Assembly (NCBI RefSeq): GCF_905220365.1
Contig: NC_061129.1
Coordinates: 8,556,803 to 8,620,802 of the forward strand
Reading direction: 5' to 3'
DNA from: Vanessa cardui
Lineage: Eukaryota > Arthropoda > Insecta > Lepidoptera > Nymphalidae
DNA length: 64,000 bases
Shown here: positions 11,071 through 22,328 of the stretch, piece after piece
Layout of the letters: every line of letters starts with the position of its first letter
How positions within the stretch are numbered: the stretch's first letter is position 1
Made by a program: the position numbers and the translations under genes
Notes under the pieces: generated by a model
What the model was told of the DNA's origin: nothing
Database searches by the model: none
Seen by the model: only the letters and a program-made list of their open reading frames with translations

Positions 11071-14000
11071 TTATAAATATTTGAAGATAACAATGAAAAC
11101 GTAGGTTTGAGTGCCGTAATGCCATTTTTTTATTTTGAATGTTAATTAGAAAATTAACAATTCGAAATTATTTTTTTATAATTCGTACATTTGAATAAAC
11201 GACCTTAAACAGCAAATCCAGATATAAATTTATGTTCGTTTTAGAATTTGTTTTTTTACTATTCAAATTATATTTGCGCTTAGAAAAGCAGATCAAACAT
11301 TAAGGTCTGTGGCTGAAACTCCTCTTCATAGCATCAGATTATCTTCCCTTCGGAGTCTGATAGCTAAAGAATAAGGGTGTATACGTTTACACACGCTGTT
11401 CGCGCCTGCCATTTTTATTTTAATAATATCTATATCCATAAATTCAATTTTATTTAACATTATTTCATTATATATAATACCTTTTTTTTACAATATTTAA
11501 ATAGAATAAGTAATGTGTAAAATCGAATGTTCTGTGATCTTCTTTTGTTTTTTTATTCACTTACTAACTTTATTTTGCAACGAAACAATGTATTATTATA
11601 TTACTAGAATTATTAATATTAACTAGTTTTTAAAGCATTTTATTATTTTAATTGAGTTCGGAATACTCCAGTGTCTGAGGAATAGACACACGCTATAATA
11701 GGAAAGATCATATTATATTATAGAGGGGAAGTTGGGCCCAAATCTATTTAAGAAATTTACAGTCGAGTTTATAAAATACCGTAAACAAATGACTATAGAA
11801 CACCCGATGATTATCTATGTAAGTTTCTGTTGCATTTTAATTTATGTATAAATAGGGAATACAATTATAATTAAGTTTACAAAACTAATGCAGTTTTTGT
11901 GTCACTCGCATCGCTTCGCTTCCGCTCAGGTGACGAGACCCGATACTATCTATATCGTTTCAACATAATTTGTCACTATCCTAATATTTTAGGTTATAAC
12001 ATGTTTAGCAGCTGTCTTTAACTTTTGAAGCTATTTACAAAACTTTTGGATAATCAACATTATCTTGGAAAAATAGAATATAATATTTTTTTATAATTTA
12101 GTGACGTAACCATAGTACTATTGGAAAAGCATTGAAGAGTTTTTAATTTTCCTATTTTACATTTATAATTTATTCTGCGATTCACGCAATAATATTGGGG
12201 GGAATTGCGAGTGTGACATTGCCAATTCTAACTTGAGTGTATTTACAAATATGAAATGAATAATATCATATCACACGATAAATAAAAATGTTCTTCTTTT
12301 GATCATTTCAGCATGACAGTAACGTAGATAGCCTATACTTCAGTAATAGATAAACGGTTAAACATCGTTGAAATGATACTCGATGTTATCAAATTAATAC
12401 TCAAATAGTCACCGGCTGTTGTTTTGTTGTGTTGTGAGCGATCGTTGTGTGCGTTTTGTGTTCATTTGCATAAGAATACGAGTCGGAACATGTTGTTTCC
12501 TTGATGAAGTTTTATTATCATATTTAATACATTATTTGTTTTATATTATACAACATTTATCGTATGAATGAAACTAACGCTATAAACGCATTTGTACTAC
12601 TACTCACTAATTATTGAGTAATTATAATAATAGCACATATCTTCTCAATAAGGAGTAGATACTTACAATCACAACGTGCTTAAAATAATATAATGTGTAT
12701 TGACCATTAAAGCTAACATAATGACATCGAAATAATTTTTTGAGAAATACTGTGACAGTCATTTTATAAAGACGAGCAGTACCTACCTACTAGTAAAGAT
12801 ATTCTTGGTCCTTTAGCATGGTATACGATTTTAAGACAAAAACCGGCATTCTTTTTTCCTAGCAACCAATTCAAAGTTTTTCTATCCAGATTTTGTTGAT
12901 TTTTTATTCTTACACAATTCAAATTTATACAGTTGATATAAATGTAATTTGATTCGAGAGAAAGTGGAATCATTGAATTTCATACTTTAGTTTCTTGATA
13001 GAATCTGCATTTCGTTCCGGTGTTATACTTTCATTTAACAAAATTCTATGATCTTGTTGACTCATCGTGTACTTCGGAAACCAAGTACCTACAGTTATTT
13101 TTCCTGTACCTTAAATCTTGTGGATTGCTGTCTCCATATTATGCAATGCAATATTTCCAATGATTCTTTCAAAATGAGCACCGTAATCAATGTCCGCAAA
13201 ACTAATTAGTATTTCTACCTCTGCATAAATATTATTTGTGATTCAGTATAAAGATAATTAATTTCACAAAGTGATAAAAGTTACTTGGAAGGATGACATG
13301 TTATATTGAGGATTTACATTACAAGTATTTTTCTTTAATATATTTATAGCAGTTTTACTAAACATTTTTATCGACTATAATGATAATCATTCGTTCATTT
13401 TATTTTAATATTGTGCTACAAATCACACAGAACAAACACAAAAACGTCATATTGACGGTATTTGTTACTTTTGAGTTATTATCTCATAGAAGTATTTGCT
13501 TTATAACACTGATTGGCACTTTCTGTTACTGAAGAAATTATAAACATTTAACAACAGGGAAGATGATACACACAAGGGACTTCTGCGAGTACATTACATG
13601 ATGCTTGATTTTTGCTGCTTGCTTGGTGATTCACTCACGGGCTTTGGCTTTGGCCTTGCACCCAGTAACACTCGCTATGTTTCATGGGATGCAATTTGCT
13701 CATTTCTACAATCAATGAAGATTTAAATCTCCGAGCAACACAGAATCGACACAAAATGTCTCATAATTTTTCAATAATTCTCTATTTCAATATAACAAAG
13801 CCGTATCCCGTGATTTACCTTTAATTTTGATGTAAACATACTTCTCAAATTGGTCGTACTGGTTAACGTGTACCTTTCGTAACAATTGTATCTTTCTCTT
13901 GTGCTTTTTCTTCCTCAATGAATGATCTATATCGAAAATAAAATATCCTTTCTGATATTATAAGACGTTCAGTCAGACAAACTTCTTTTACTTTTATGTA

Positions 14001-14179
14001 TGTCTTTGAATATAAAAAAAATGTGTTTATCAAAATATGATGTGTCTCCACTGAATGGTACCTACTGTTGTCATTTATGGGACGGCTCTGTAAATGCTTT
14101 GGATTCAATGGATCGCCGTGATAGAGGGCTCATTGGTAGCCAGACACTGATCAATACAAAACTCCAGAGCTTGGAACAC
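11071..14179. other. AT-rich spacer
   Basis: Three kilobases without a supportable gene. Features noted: a short CpG-containing patch at 11,900-11,945, a T/G-rich stretch at 12,415-12,465, and several (A)n/(T)n runs. Open frames of 69-85 codons (12,764-12,973 -, 13,863-14,108 -, 14,000-14,257 +) overlap each other or repeats and carry no recognisable domain. Confidence 0.55.
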
Positions 14180-14345
14180 CAAAATCAAAATCAAAATAAA
14201 CTTTATTCAAGTGAGCTTTTACAAGCACTTTTGTATCGTCATATAACAATTAAGTAAAGCTACCACCGTTTCGGAAAGTAGATTCTACCAAGAAGAACCG
14301 GCAAGAAAGTCAGTAGTTACTCTTTTTTCAAATTTTAAAAAAACA
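14180..14345 (-). mobile_element. 3' end of a LINE-type repeat with (ATTTTG)n tail
   Basis: On the + strand the copy starts with repeated 'caaaat' and continues 'aactttattcaagtgagctt', 'ttttacaagcacttttgt', 'gctaccaccgtttcgga' and 'ttctaccaagaagaaccggc', then 'aaagtcagtagttactctt'. The repeated hexamer is the characteristic 3' tail of CR1-like/jockey-like LINEs, so the element is read on the - strand. This is a well-preserved copy of one of the most common lepidopteran repeats. The piece at 5238-5312 is a second, decayed copy. Confidence 0.75.
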
Positions 14346-14611
14346 AAGTCTTGTTAGTTAGTATAATAACTTAAATTAGTATATCCTGCCTGGAAGTCAA
14401 CAGGTATTAAGTCCACGCTTTTTTATCATCTACAAAACTTTACTCCATCGTAAGGTTGCTGGTATATCGGTATTTTACAGGATATATTTCGGCCCATAAC
14501 ACGGCACAGCACAGAACTGCGAATCTGTACTGTGGTGCATCGATGACATCTGCACTTGTTTGTAGTTGATACTATACTATATGTACTTAAAGGATATATG
14601 AAATTATTTTC

Positions 14612-14770
14612 TTCCCCCTGCTACGCACCTTAAAAGTCTGGAATACCTCCCGACAGCATTCCTCGGTACAGTACCTGTTACCTTCAAGTCAATATGCATC
14701 TTCTAGACTAGAGCGCTCTAGTTTAATTTGTATCATCACTTTCAAGGTATGATGACAGACAAGCCCTAGC
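14612..14770 (+). pseudogene. LINE ORF2 C-terminal remnant (jockey/CR1-like)
   Basis: Two + frames joined by a frameshift near 14,648 give KVWNT and then LPTAFLGTVPVTFKSICIF, followed by stop codons. The pattern V-W-N-x-LP-x-x-F ... V-x-FK-x-x-[hydrophobic] is the conserved C-terminal end of reverse transcriptase ORFs of lepidopteran jockey/CR1-type LINEs. The usual arginines after FK and the terminal 'R-H-L' are mutated, and there is a stop soon after. The rest of the polymerase is absent. A 3'-end LINE repeat lies 270 bp upstream in the opposite orientation, so the two are separate insertions. Confidence 0.6.
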
Positions 14771-15714
14771 TTACGTGTATAAAAAAACAATTAGTGACAA
14801 ACCGTTGTAGTCATACTATAATTTATGCACATTTCAAAAGTAGACCGTTCATTCCGTCACGTCATAACACACATGTAATTATAGCCGGGAGTAGATTATG
14901 ATGACGCTTTGATTTAAATTTTTGTATAATTCAACGGAAGCGCTAACAATGGCTCGCCGTCTATTTAATAAATGAATGCCTTTGTTATTTTTCCTGATAT
15001 GTTATTAAAAAATATGCAAATCGATCGTATTGCGACAGGAAGTTCATTTTTGTAATAATGTCGATGTATTTGCATGTAAATTAAGTCCGTATCCGCGGAT
15101 GTAACCATTACAATTTGTAATGTGCATCGTCACAGACATAAAAATGCACGGCGTTTGATGTTTTCGTTAAAAAGTACCAGTTTTTAATGTAATTAGTTTT
15201 ACATTTATTATATCCACAGAAGATCATGTAACCCTATTTAATTTTTTTTTAATTATTTTAATTAAATGAATCTCGAGTCGTAATGCGGTTCTAATGTCTT
15301 AATTTAAAACGGTTTTTTAAACATAGATTAATTATAAAAGGTTTAAGTACCTTAATTTGTTTTGTAATGCGAGTGTAAAAAAATGTTCAAAGAGTTAGAT
15401 GTAAACAGTTGTAGTCGGTTTAAGTAGTGTTGCTATCAGCCGATAGATGGCGTAAGCTGTATCACAATAAACTACTACCATTAGACGAAATTTAATTCCG
15501 GTAGCAAATATATTCTTTATCGTTTTCAACTTAAGATAAATGTCGTAAAAGTAATGTTTCAGTTTTATACAAAGTTTTAAGATAATAATCTTAAGCTATT
15601 TCGATAATGCGTGTTGGCTTGTAGGTTTTATTTAGATCGCGTGTAGTAAAGTTTATCGATCTTAGTTGATGATATTGACAAGAGATGCATTCTGAGTACA
15701 GTGCATCGTACGAT
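14771..15714. other. AT-rich spacer with one insulator-like motif
   Basis: No gene. At 15,442-15,452 the sequence gatagatggcg resembles the core of the CTCF binding motif (AGATGGCG). One short match is weak evidence. The rest is AT-rich without recognisable repeats. Confidence 0.45.
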
Positions 15715-15850
15715 GCGTTAGTTCGGAGTGCAGCCGGGAGGCGATGCAGCCTGCATGCCCGCCCCCGGACCGCCCCACGCCCCCACCCCGCTCCCCGCCA
15801 CCACCTCGCCTCATTGCCACGACACCACTTGTTTTGATGTACGGCCACTC
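15715..15850. promoter_or_regulatory. GC-box-rich pocket
   Basis: Strand-biased C-rich segment with several Sp1/KLF-type words: cgcccccgg, ccgccccacgccccca, ccccgctccccgcc. The flanks are AT-rich. Open frames on both strands (60-85 codons) are Pro/Arg/Gly-rich readings of this composition and not convincing proteins. Clusters of GC boxes point to a promoter-proximal element or an enhancer bound by KLF/Sp factors. No TATA box or initiator is evident. Confidence 0.4.
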
Positions 15851-18800
15851 GACTCTATGCAAAACTTGACTTGTTACTTCGATATTCCTCTTGTAGGGTC
15901 ACAAGTTTAGCGTCAACTTCGAGTTTCGAATTCGCTCGGCGCTTTACCATTGTTCAGGTGTGTTGTTTCCGTTTGATGTTATTGTTTGAATCAAAATATT
16001 TTCGTTACTCCTTATCTTTGAAATCTTGCAAAGTACAAATAAAATTAATGATAAAAATACATAATACACATAGTTAGTTCTAATTAAAAATAATTGGAAA
16101 TAATTTGACGAATAAAAAACAAGTCTTAGTTACATTTCGGAATAATGTATCGAGCAATGCACGCAACACAAATTTGTCAGGAATTAAGAATCGGAAGGCT
16201 ATCAACGCTTAATAAAAACGGTCCGACGCTGAACAGATATGAACGTAAAACATTACTATGTCATGGCAATGGGATTGTTCGACATCATCCATGTTGCGGA
16301 ATACCGGAATGTCGTACCAAACCTGTTATCAGCAAAAAGCGAAGTTAATTGATTTTGTTAGTTTAGGCATACTAATTTACTGATAAATATTTAGCGGCTG
16401 CCTTATAGGTTCCTCTACAGATGGCACGTTGCTTCATGTTTTACAATAACAAAATTTTATGGTTCTCGCAATCCGGCTTATGCGGTTTATACGCGTGCTT
16501 ATTTATTTTTTTTCATCGGTAAGTTTCGTCTGTGAATGAGGAACGGCAGTGCGGTAGTCCGATCGAGATTAGACGATTTATGACTTGAACATTCCTATTT
16601 ATTCGCAATGAGTAGTTGCTAGCGACCCTCTACGTGCCCCGACAATTACCGACTACATACTTCGCGACGCATTTGGTCATTTGAACAAAAAGTGCTTATG
16701 ATCGCGGTGCGTTGTCGGGATACTGAGTATGAAACAAAAAGGGTAGTAAGTGAAGCCGGCAGGGAATTATTAGGTTTTTCATCAGAGTGGATCAGCGAGC
16801 GGACGAATGCCTGCGGGTGGCGCGGGCGCAGGCGCGTCGATGTTTCATAATTAGCTGTGTTATGAATTATATAAATATTTCATGCGCTCTACACGAGTAG
16901 CCGACAATTAATTAACTCCTCAGTGCTTACATTAATTAGTAGGAACCACGTTATTTCTTTGTAGTTTTAACATGAAAACTCTCGGCTCTAAATATAAATG
17001 CACTTATACAATTACAACTGTCTTTTATTTTGAAATAATGAATGCTGGACCACCACGTCGACTTTTTGTATTTAATTCTTCTCAAGCTTTTTAATTAGAA
17101 CTTATTATTATTTTATTGCAACAAAATTATATATAATATATCGCTTGCCTTTGGTATTTATTGTTCTCGCTTATGACTTTACAATCCATAATTCGAACCT
17201 AAAGTTATATTAAGATTAAGTGGAGGTTACCTTAGACCTACGTAATTAAGTTATTATTTAGTAACATATCTGTATAGTTATTCTATAAATTTAATGGCGC
17301 CTACAATAAATATTATAAGCTATTAAAGCATAAACTGATAATAAATTTGTTTCGATTGATTTGTAGTGCTTGAATTCGTTATTTATAAATAAAATATCAT
17401 AAACATTTCTACAATAATTGCATTCTACGGTTTAATTACTAGATATATCTTTTCCAATATAATTAAAATTAAATTGGCAGTTTGCGTTTAATATTACATT
17501 TCAAACGTCGTTTTAAAAAAGCGTACAATCCACTATGTTTTTTTAAAATAATATATCATCGATAACAAAAACCGAAACAATATACAATTAATAAAGTATG
17601 TCGTCATTATCAAGAAAAAGGATAGGCTTTAGTAAAATTTTACTAGTAGGTAATATTTTCTTTAATATAAATTCGCAGATGCTAATCAGATACTATATGT
17701 AAATGAGTTCTATTCGACGACTGTAAAATCGAAGGCAATTCATGTAAGGCAATTATTTTTAGTGAATTTGTATATGATCGGTATGCTAGTAGGTATTATA
17801 ACTTAAACAAGCACCTATCTTTAATTTTCTTTTCTGTTATACGTCATTTTTCAAGTATGCTGTTTATAATATAATGTATTCCAGTACAATCGTATATACG
17901 GCTCTCCAATAAACTTGAATAATAATAATCCAAGTTGAATATTTTTAAAACAGTGAAGATCTCTAAATTTTATAACTTAATTGCAATCGCAAACTATAAG
18001 AGGATGAGTTTTTACAGCGTACCTTCTCGTTCTCTTCGAGACTGAACGATCATTTCAATTCTTTATTTTTATATCATAACTCAAAGCGATGATAAATTGA
18101 ACGTTCGTCATCTCCGTTCGCTTTAAATCTCTTTTGAGCCGCCGCCTAATATATGTATATGTATGTGTGATTCGGCACATATTCGTCCCAAAAGTGTCTT
18201 AACGAAAAATCGCATGACAGTGTCGACATTAAGCCAGAAGTATGAGACGCATGCGAATACACTCGGTCGAAGCGGCACTAAACATTCTAATCACGGTTTT
18301 AATCTACAAAGTATTTGTCGAACGGCATGGAATATTGCAAATGTGAGGTGTACATCGGCACAATGGTCGGCTGGAGTGATAACGCGTACAGCTCGCTCAC
18401 GTCTCCCTGATTGTCCAAGGATCGGTAATTTTCCCATGATCGCGAGTCCATACATCCGATACGCTGGCATTGTCTCCCGCTCGTGAAGCGATCATTCAAG
18501 TTTATCACTATTGTTGTACCTCGTATTACGATATCTCGGCTTTCTAACAAATATCTTCATAGAGCTTGCAACTCGAATGTTAGAGCATAATTTATTACTT
18601 ATGACAATAGAGGGAATATTGAAATAATATTTTATTCAACTGGGGATTGTTGAATGTCATTGATTCAAGATATTTGCAAGCAAATCCAGACGGCAAATAG
18701 ACAGAGGAGCATATTTACTTATTATTAAAACAAATTTTCAAAATATTCTTTAGCAAAAGTTAGTGATGCTGTCGATAGAGTTTTTAAAAAGTTCTCAATG

Positions 18801-20251
18801 AACCATGATGAACAATTTGTTTACGAATACATTCGAGTAATTCAAGACGTCATGTTAATATTTCTATCGATCAGGTACTTCATGAAAAGGAAATGACATA
18901 AGTTCTATCTATATTCCTTGAATTTTCAATGGTAAACAATATAATTTTGAAAACCGATTTGAATTAATTACATGTTTTAAAGGTAAATTTTTTAAAGAAT
19001 GTATAATTAGTAACATACTAAAATTCCTATGCCTCATATACTTAAACAAGCAAGGCGAAAACTGTTTCAAAAACAAAGAAAAATACGAATTAAGTACACT
19101 GTAAAGTTAGGATTCTACCAAGCAATTAAAAAGTTAACAATAAAGGAATTTACTTATTAAAAAAGAGCACTTAAGGCACCGTGTTAAAGTCTAAAATAGT
19201 TGAAACAATTAACTGTATATATTCTTCTAGAGATAAGCGTTTTGAAGTTAAGAAAGCCTTCAGACTATTCGCTGAAATAAAATGTAAAAAAAAAACAACA
19301 AAAACAAAATGAATGTTTTAAAGAAAATTAAAAAGAAGGAAGTTTTTCCGATCGCGTCTGGTAATCTACGCTGTGTAAAGAAGAAATTAAAACAACTTTC
19401 ACGAATATTTATTACGCTACTTATTTTGCAGGAGTGAATTTAAAAAGAAGCAACTCTCTGCTGATTAGAATCCTAAAGGTTCCATGAGTTATCTTTTTAT
19501 GTTCAAAATTAATTATTTGTTTCGAATTACGAATCAAAATCAATTTGAAGAATTTAATAATATGTTTATTTTATTAAATTTTGTTGTAGAGTCGACTCCA
19601 TTCGTTTAGCGGATTAAACTCAAAGTAAATATTGGAATTGATTAAAATTTTAAAGCTTCTCAGTTTTTGTTACAGCAAATGCTTTCAAATTATGCTTCTC
19701 ACGCACGCATCTATTCATATAATAATAGAAGTAATTCTTAAGCTAAGACATGAGAATTTAATGTGAAATAAAAGAGAAAATCTATATTTTATTATTTTAT
19801 TTGTTATCCGTGCAATTAATCAATAATCTCAGTTATTATTTAAATAAAAATAGCATTACAAAGGGAATATTGATAAAATTTTATCCAAAGATATTATTAT
19901 GCGCTATTTAAAGTTAATTAATTATAATTACAACAATGATACATTATGTAACAGTGGAATCGCTAATTAAAAGCGAACAATGTGAATAAAGGGACCGAAA
20001 AATTAAACGTGTAACATTTTAAATAATATGTCGCAAAATATACAATTACTGCAGTAATTAGATTAAATTCATATGCTAATAAGTAAACTTAAATGGTAAC
20101 TACGAGTCAAAAGGAGCGCCGGCACCTAACAACATTATATTTATAATTGTCTATATTAGAGCCTTTTGTGAAACAATTGTTTTAAAACTATCTATATATA
20201 AGAATAATTATACCATAACTATAATTATATTATCATAAATTAATATATAAA
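15851..20251. other. Long AT-rich spacer
   Basis: No supportable gene. A 67-codon + frame at 16,145-16,348 begins with ATG and ends in a basic, Cys-containing tail (HHPCCGIPECRTKPVISKKRS), but has no upstream promoter or splice signals I trust. A 107-codon + frame at 18,163-18,486 lies in a moderately GC segment that also has an 83-codon antisense frame. GC pocket at 16,795-16,845 (gggtggcgcgggcgcaggcg). Homopolymer (A)10 near 19,290. Nothing is recognised in the remainder. Confidence 0.5.
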
Positions 20252-20485
20252 GCCTTGAGCATAGATGTGGATGGATATAGAGGTAGAGGACGAGCAAGGA
20301 AACGATGGATGGATTGTGTGAAAGACGATATGGTTAGAAAGAATGTTACTCGTGAGATGATGTCTGACAGAGAAGTATGGAAGGAGAAGACATGCTGCGC
20401 CGACTCGAAATAAAATTGGTATAAGGGCAGGAGGATGATGATAAAGGATGATGACTGGATAAGGGATTGGATTGGATGATGATGA
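20252..20485 (+). pseudogene. RTE-type LINE tail: last ~50 codons of reverse transcriptase plus ATG/GAT-rich 3' end
   Basis: From 20,261 the frame reads IDVDGYRGRGRARKRWMDCV, then KDDMVRKNVTREMMSDREVW, KEKTCCADSK and a stop at 20,411-20,413. The pattern GR-x-R-x-KRWxDCVxDDM ... M-x-DR-x-x-W is the conserved C-terminus of RTE-clade non-LTR retrotransposon ORFs in Lepidoptera. The sequence after the stop, 'ataagggcaggaggatgatga' and further gatgat runs, is the usual RTE 3' simple-repeat tail. The frame is open in the surviving part, but everything upstream is lost, as in typical 5'-truncated insertions. The final segment is intact enough to be a fairly recent copy, and is not host coding sequence. 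Confidence 0.85.
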
Positions 20486-21397
20486 ATTATAATATCATAG
20501 TTATAATAATAACGATTAACTGTTGATAATAAAGTGAACTCTACGATTCAAGAAGTCTGACAGAAAGCGGAAATAATTTACAAGCCTTAAGGGCAGTACC
20601 GGAATGAAATAAACGAAAATGTCAAAAACGGTACGTCTTGTGATGTACAACTTACAGAGTTTGATCCAGAGCCCTGGGGCTATTGTCGTATGCTTGTTTG
20701 TATAAGTTTTTCGTACAGCTGGAGAAGAAAACAGGGATGAAATCGAAATATTTTGATTTTAGAACTGGAGAAGTCGTGAACCGCCTTTTGACAGTCTTGC
20801 ATTAAAGTAAATAAGGTATCGGATGAAGATTGAAGAATATTTGATAATACAAGAAGTGTAATTCCTTAATTCCTTGCATTATAAAATAATTCACAGATAA
20901 TTATTCTCACTATTAATAAATAAAAAACTAATAATTAAGAACAATGTATATAGCCTTAAATTCCTTGAATTTATATTACAATGCAAGAAACATTCCTTGC
21001 ATTGATAATTTAATTTCACAAAAAAAATAAAAATGTTAAAACTGCATTAATATACGAATTATTAACATTGCGGAATAAATAATCAAAATAGAAATTATAA
21101 ATGAGTCCCTATGACCTTCTCTTAAAGAGAAACAGTAAGGCCATCAGACTATACCAGACAAAAATATATACTAATACTTCATATTGATACTGATCACTGT
21201 ACTGATGAATATATTATTGAGTTCAAGGAAACTGATTACAAACTACCAATAACATTTGAAATATTTTATCAGGCCGATTATATTATACCTCTGTGAAAGT
21301 AAGTTCTTACAAGAACAGGATTAAATTGAAGGCTACCAACGGCTTAGAAATGTCACTTAGGTGTAAGGAATATTTTGATCGGGATATACCAATAAAT
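20486..21397. other. AT-rich spacer
   Basis: No gene. The word attccttgcatt and variants recur at about 20,870, 20,960 and 20,990, a small cluster of unknown meaning. The rest is AT-rich. Confidence 0.5.
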
Positions 21398-21661
21398 AGC
21401 CGAGATGGCCCAGTGGTTAGAACGCTTGCATCTTAACCGATGATTGCGGGTTCAACATATGGTTATATGCTTAAATTGTGTTAATGATACATCTCGTGCT
21501 CAGCGGTGTGAAACCTACATATGTCAAATTTCATAGAAATTCTGCCACATGTGTATTCCACCAACCCGCTTTGGAACAGCGTGGTGTTATATGTTTCAAA
21601 ACCTTCTACTCAAAGGGGGAGGAGGCCTTGAGCCCAGCAGTGGGAATTTACAGGCTGTTTT
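21398..21661 (+). mobile_element. tRNA-headed SINE (Metulj-type), internally deleted
   Basis: The head reads 'gagatggcccagtggttaga' (A-box region) and 'ccgatgattgcgggttcaac' (B-box region). The body has 'gtgctcagcggtg', 'tttcatagaaattctgccac' and 'cgctttggaacagcgtggtg'. The 3' block is 'cccagcagtgggaatttaca'. Compared with the fuller copies (33,855-34,138; 49,936-50,230) the segment just after the B box is shortened, and part of the 'ggaaaacatcgtgaggaaac' block is missing. The 110-codon frame across it is SINE-derived and not a gene. Confidence 0.85.
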
Positions 21662-22176
21662 TAACCGAAATGTATGCTAATCTCAATGGGCACAGTGTGG
21701 TTAGTGTTACCCACAACCTCTTTTTTAATAGAAATTGCTTAAGCAGGCAGTTAGACTATTATCCATTGAATATATGCAAGATACCCGCTGGCTGGATGTG
21801 TATCAAATGATCTTCGATCAGTATCTTGATCTGAATTATTCGTTAGTGTACAGTTAGGTCAGTAGCTTTATGGCAGAAAATGTAGCCATCGCCTGGCAGA
21901 TGTATAACAATGAAATTGAACGAGTATAGCAAATAAAAAATAAAATAAAAATAGTGGTAATAAAATAAATATTTATCACTTAGACGTAGAGAAACAAAGT
22001 ACACGCACAACGCACAGAAGGCAATTGAAAGCGGCGTCAGTATCACCCCGATTGCCCTTAAGGCACAGGAATATCTTTCACCCAAAGACGCACCAATAGA
22101 TGTTTCACACCAAGGTCCTTTACTCAAATCTCCTTAAGAGTATGAACGCCTGCCATACTTATATTATTTTTGACTT
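21662..22176. other. Spacer between two inverted SINE copies
   Basis: About 500 bp lying between a + SINE and a - SINE. The 94-codon - frame (21,843-22,127) has hydrophobic Tyr/Phe-rich runs from an A/T-rich stretch and no recognisable domain. No gene is supported. Confidence 0.5.
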
Positions 22177-22328
22177 CAACAACAACAACAACAGCCTGTA
22201 AATTCCCACTGCTGGGATAAAGGCCTCCTCTCTCTTTGAGGAGAAGGTTTGGAACATATTCCATCACGCTGTTCCAATGCGGGTTGGTGGAATTCACATG
22301 TGGCAGAATTTTAATGAAATTTGACTTA
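22177..22328 (-). mobile_element. 5'-truncated SINE (Metulj-type)
   Basis: The + strand reads (caa)n, 'cagcctgtaaattcccactg', 'ctttgaggagaaggtttgga' and 'atgcgggttggtggaa', which is the 3' half of the SINE in reverse orientation. The tRNA-like head and central part are missing. The (CAA)5 run is the complement of the (GTT)n 3' tail. Confidence 0.85.

Noticed and set aside
21478..21810. 110-codon + open frame
   Set aside because: It reads through a SINE copy; the same residues appear in the frame at 37,670-37,864, which is also SINE.
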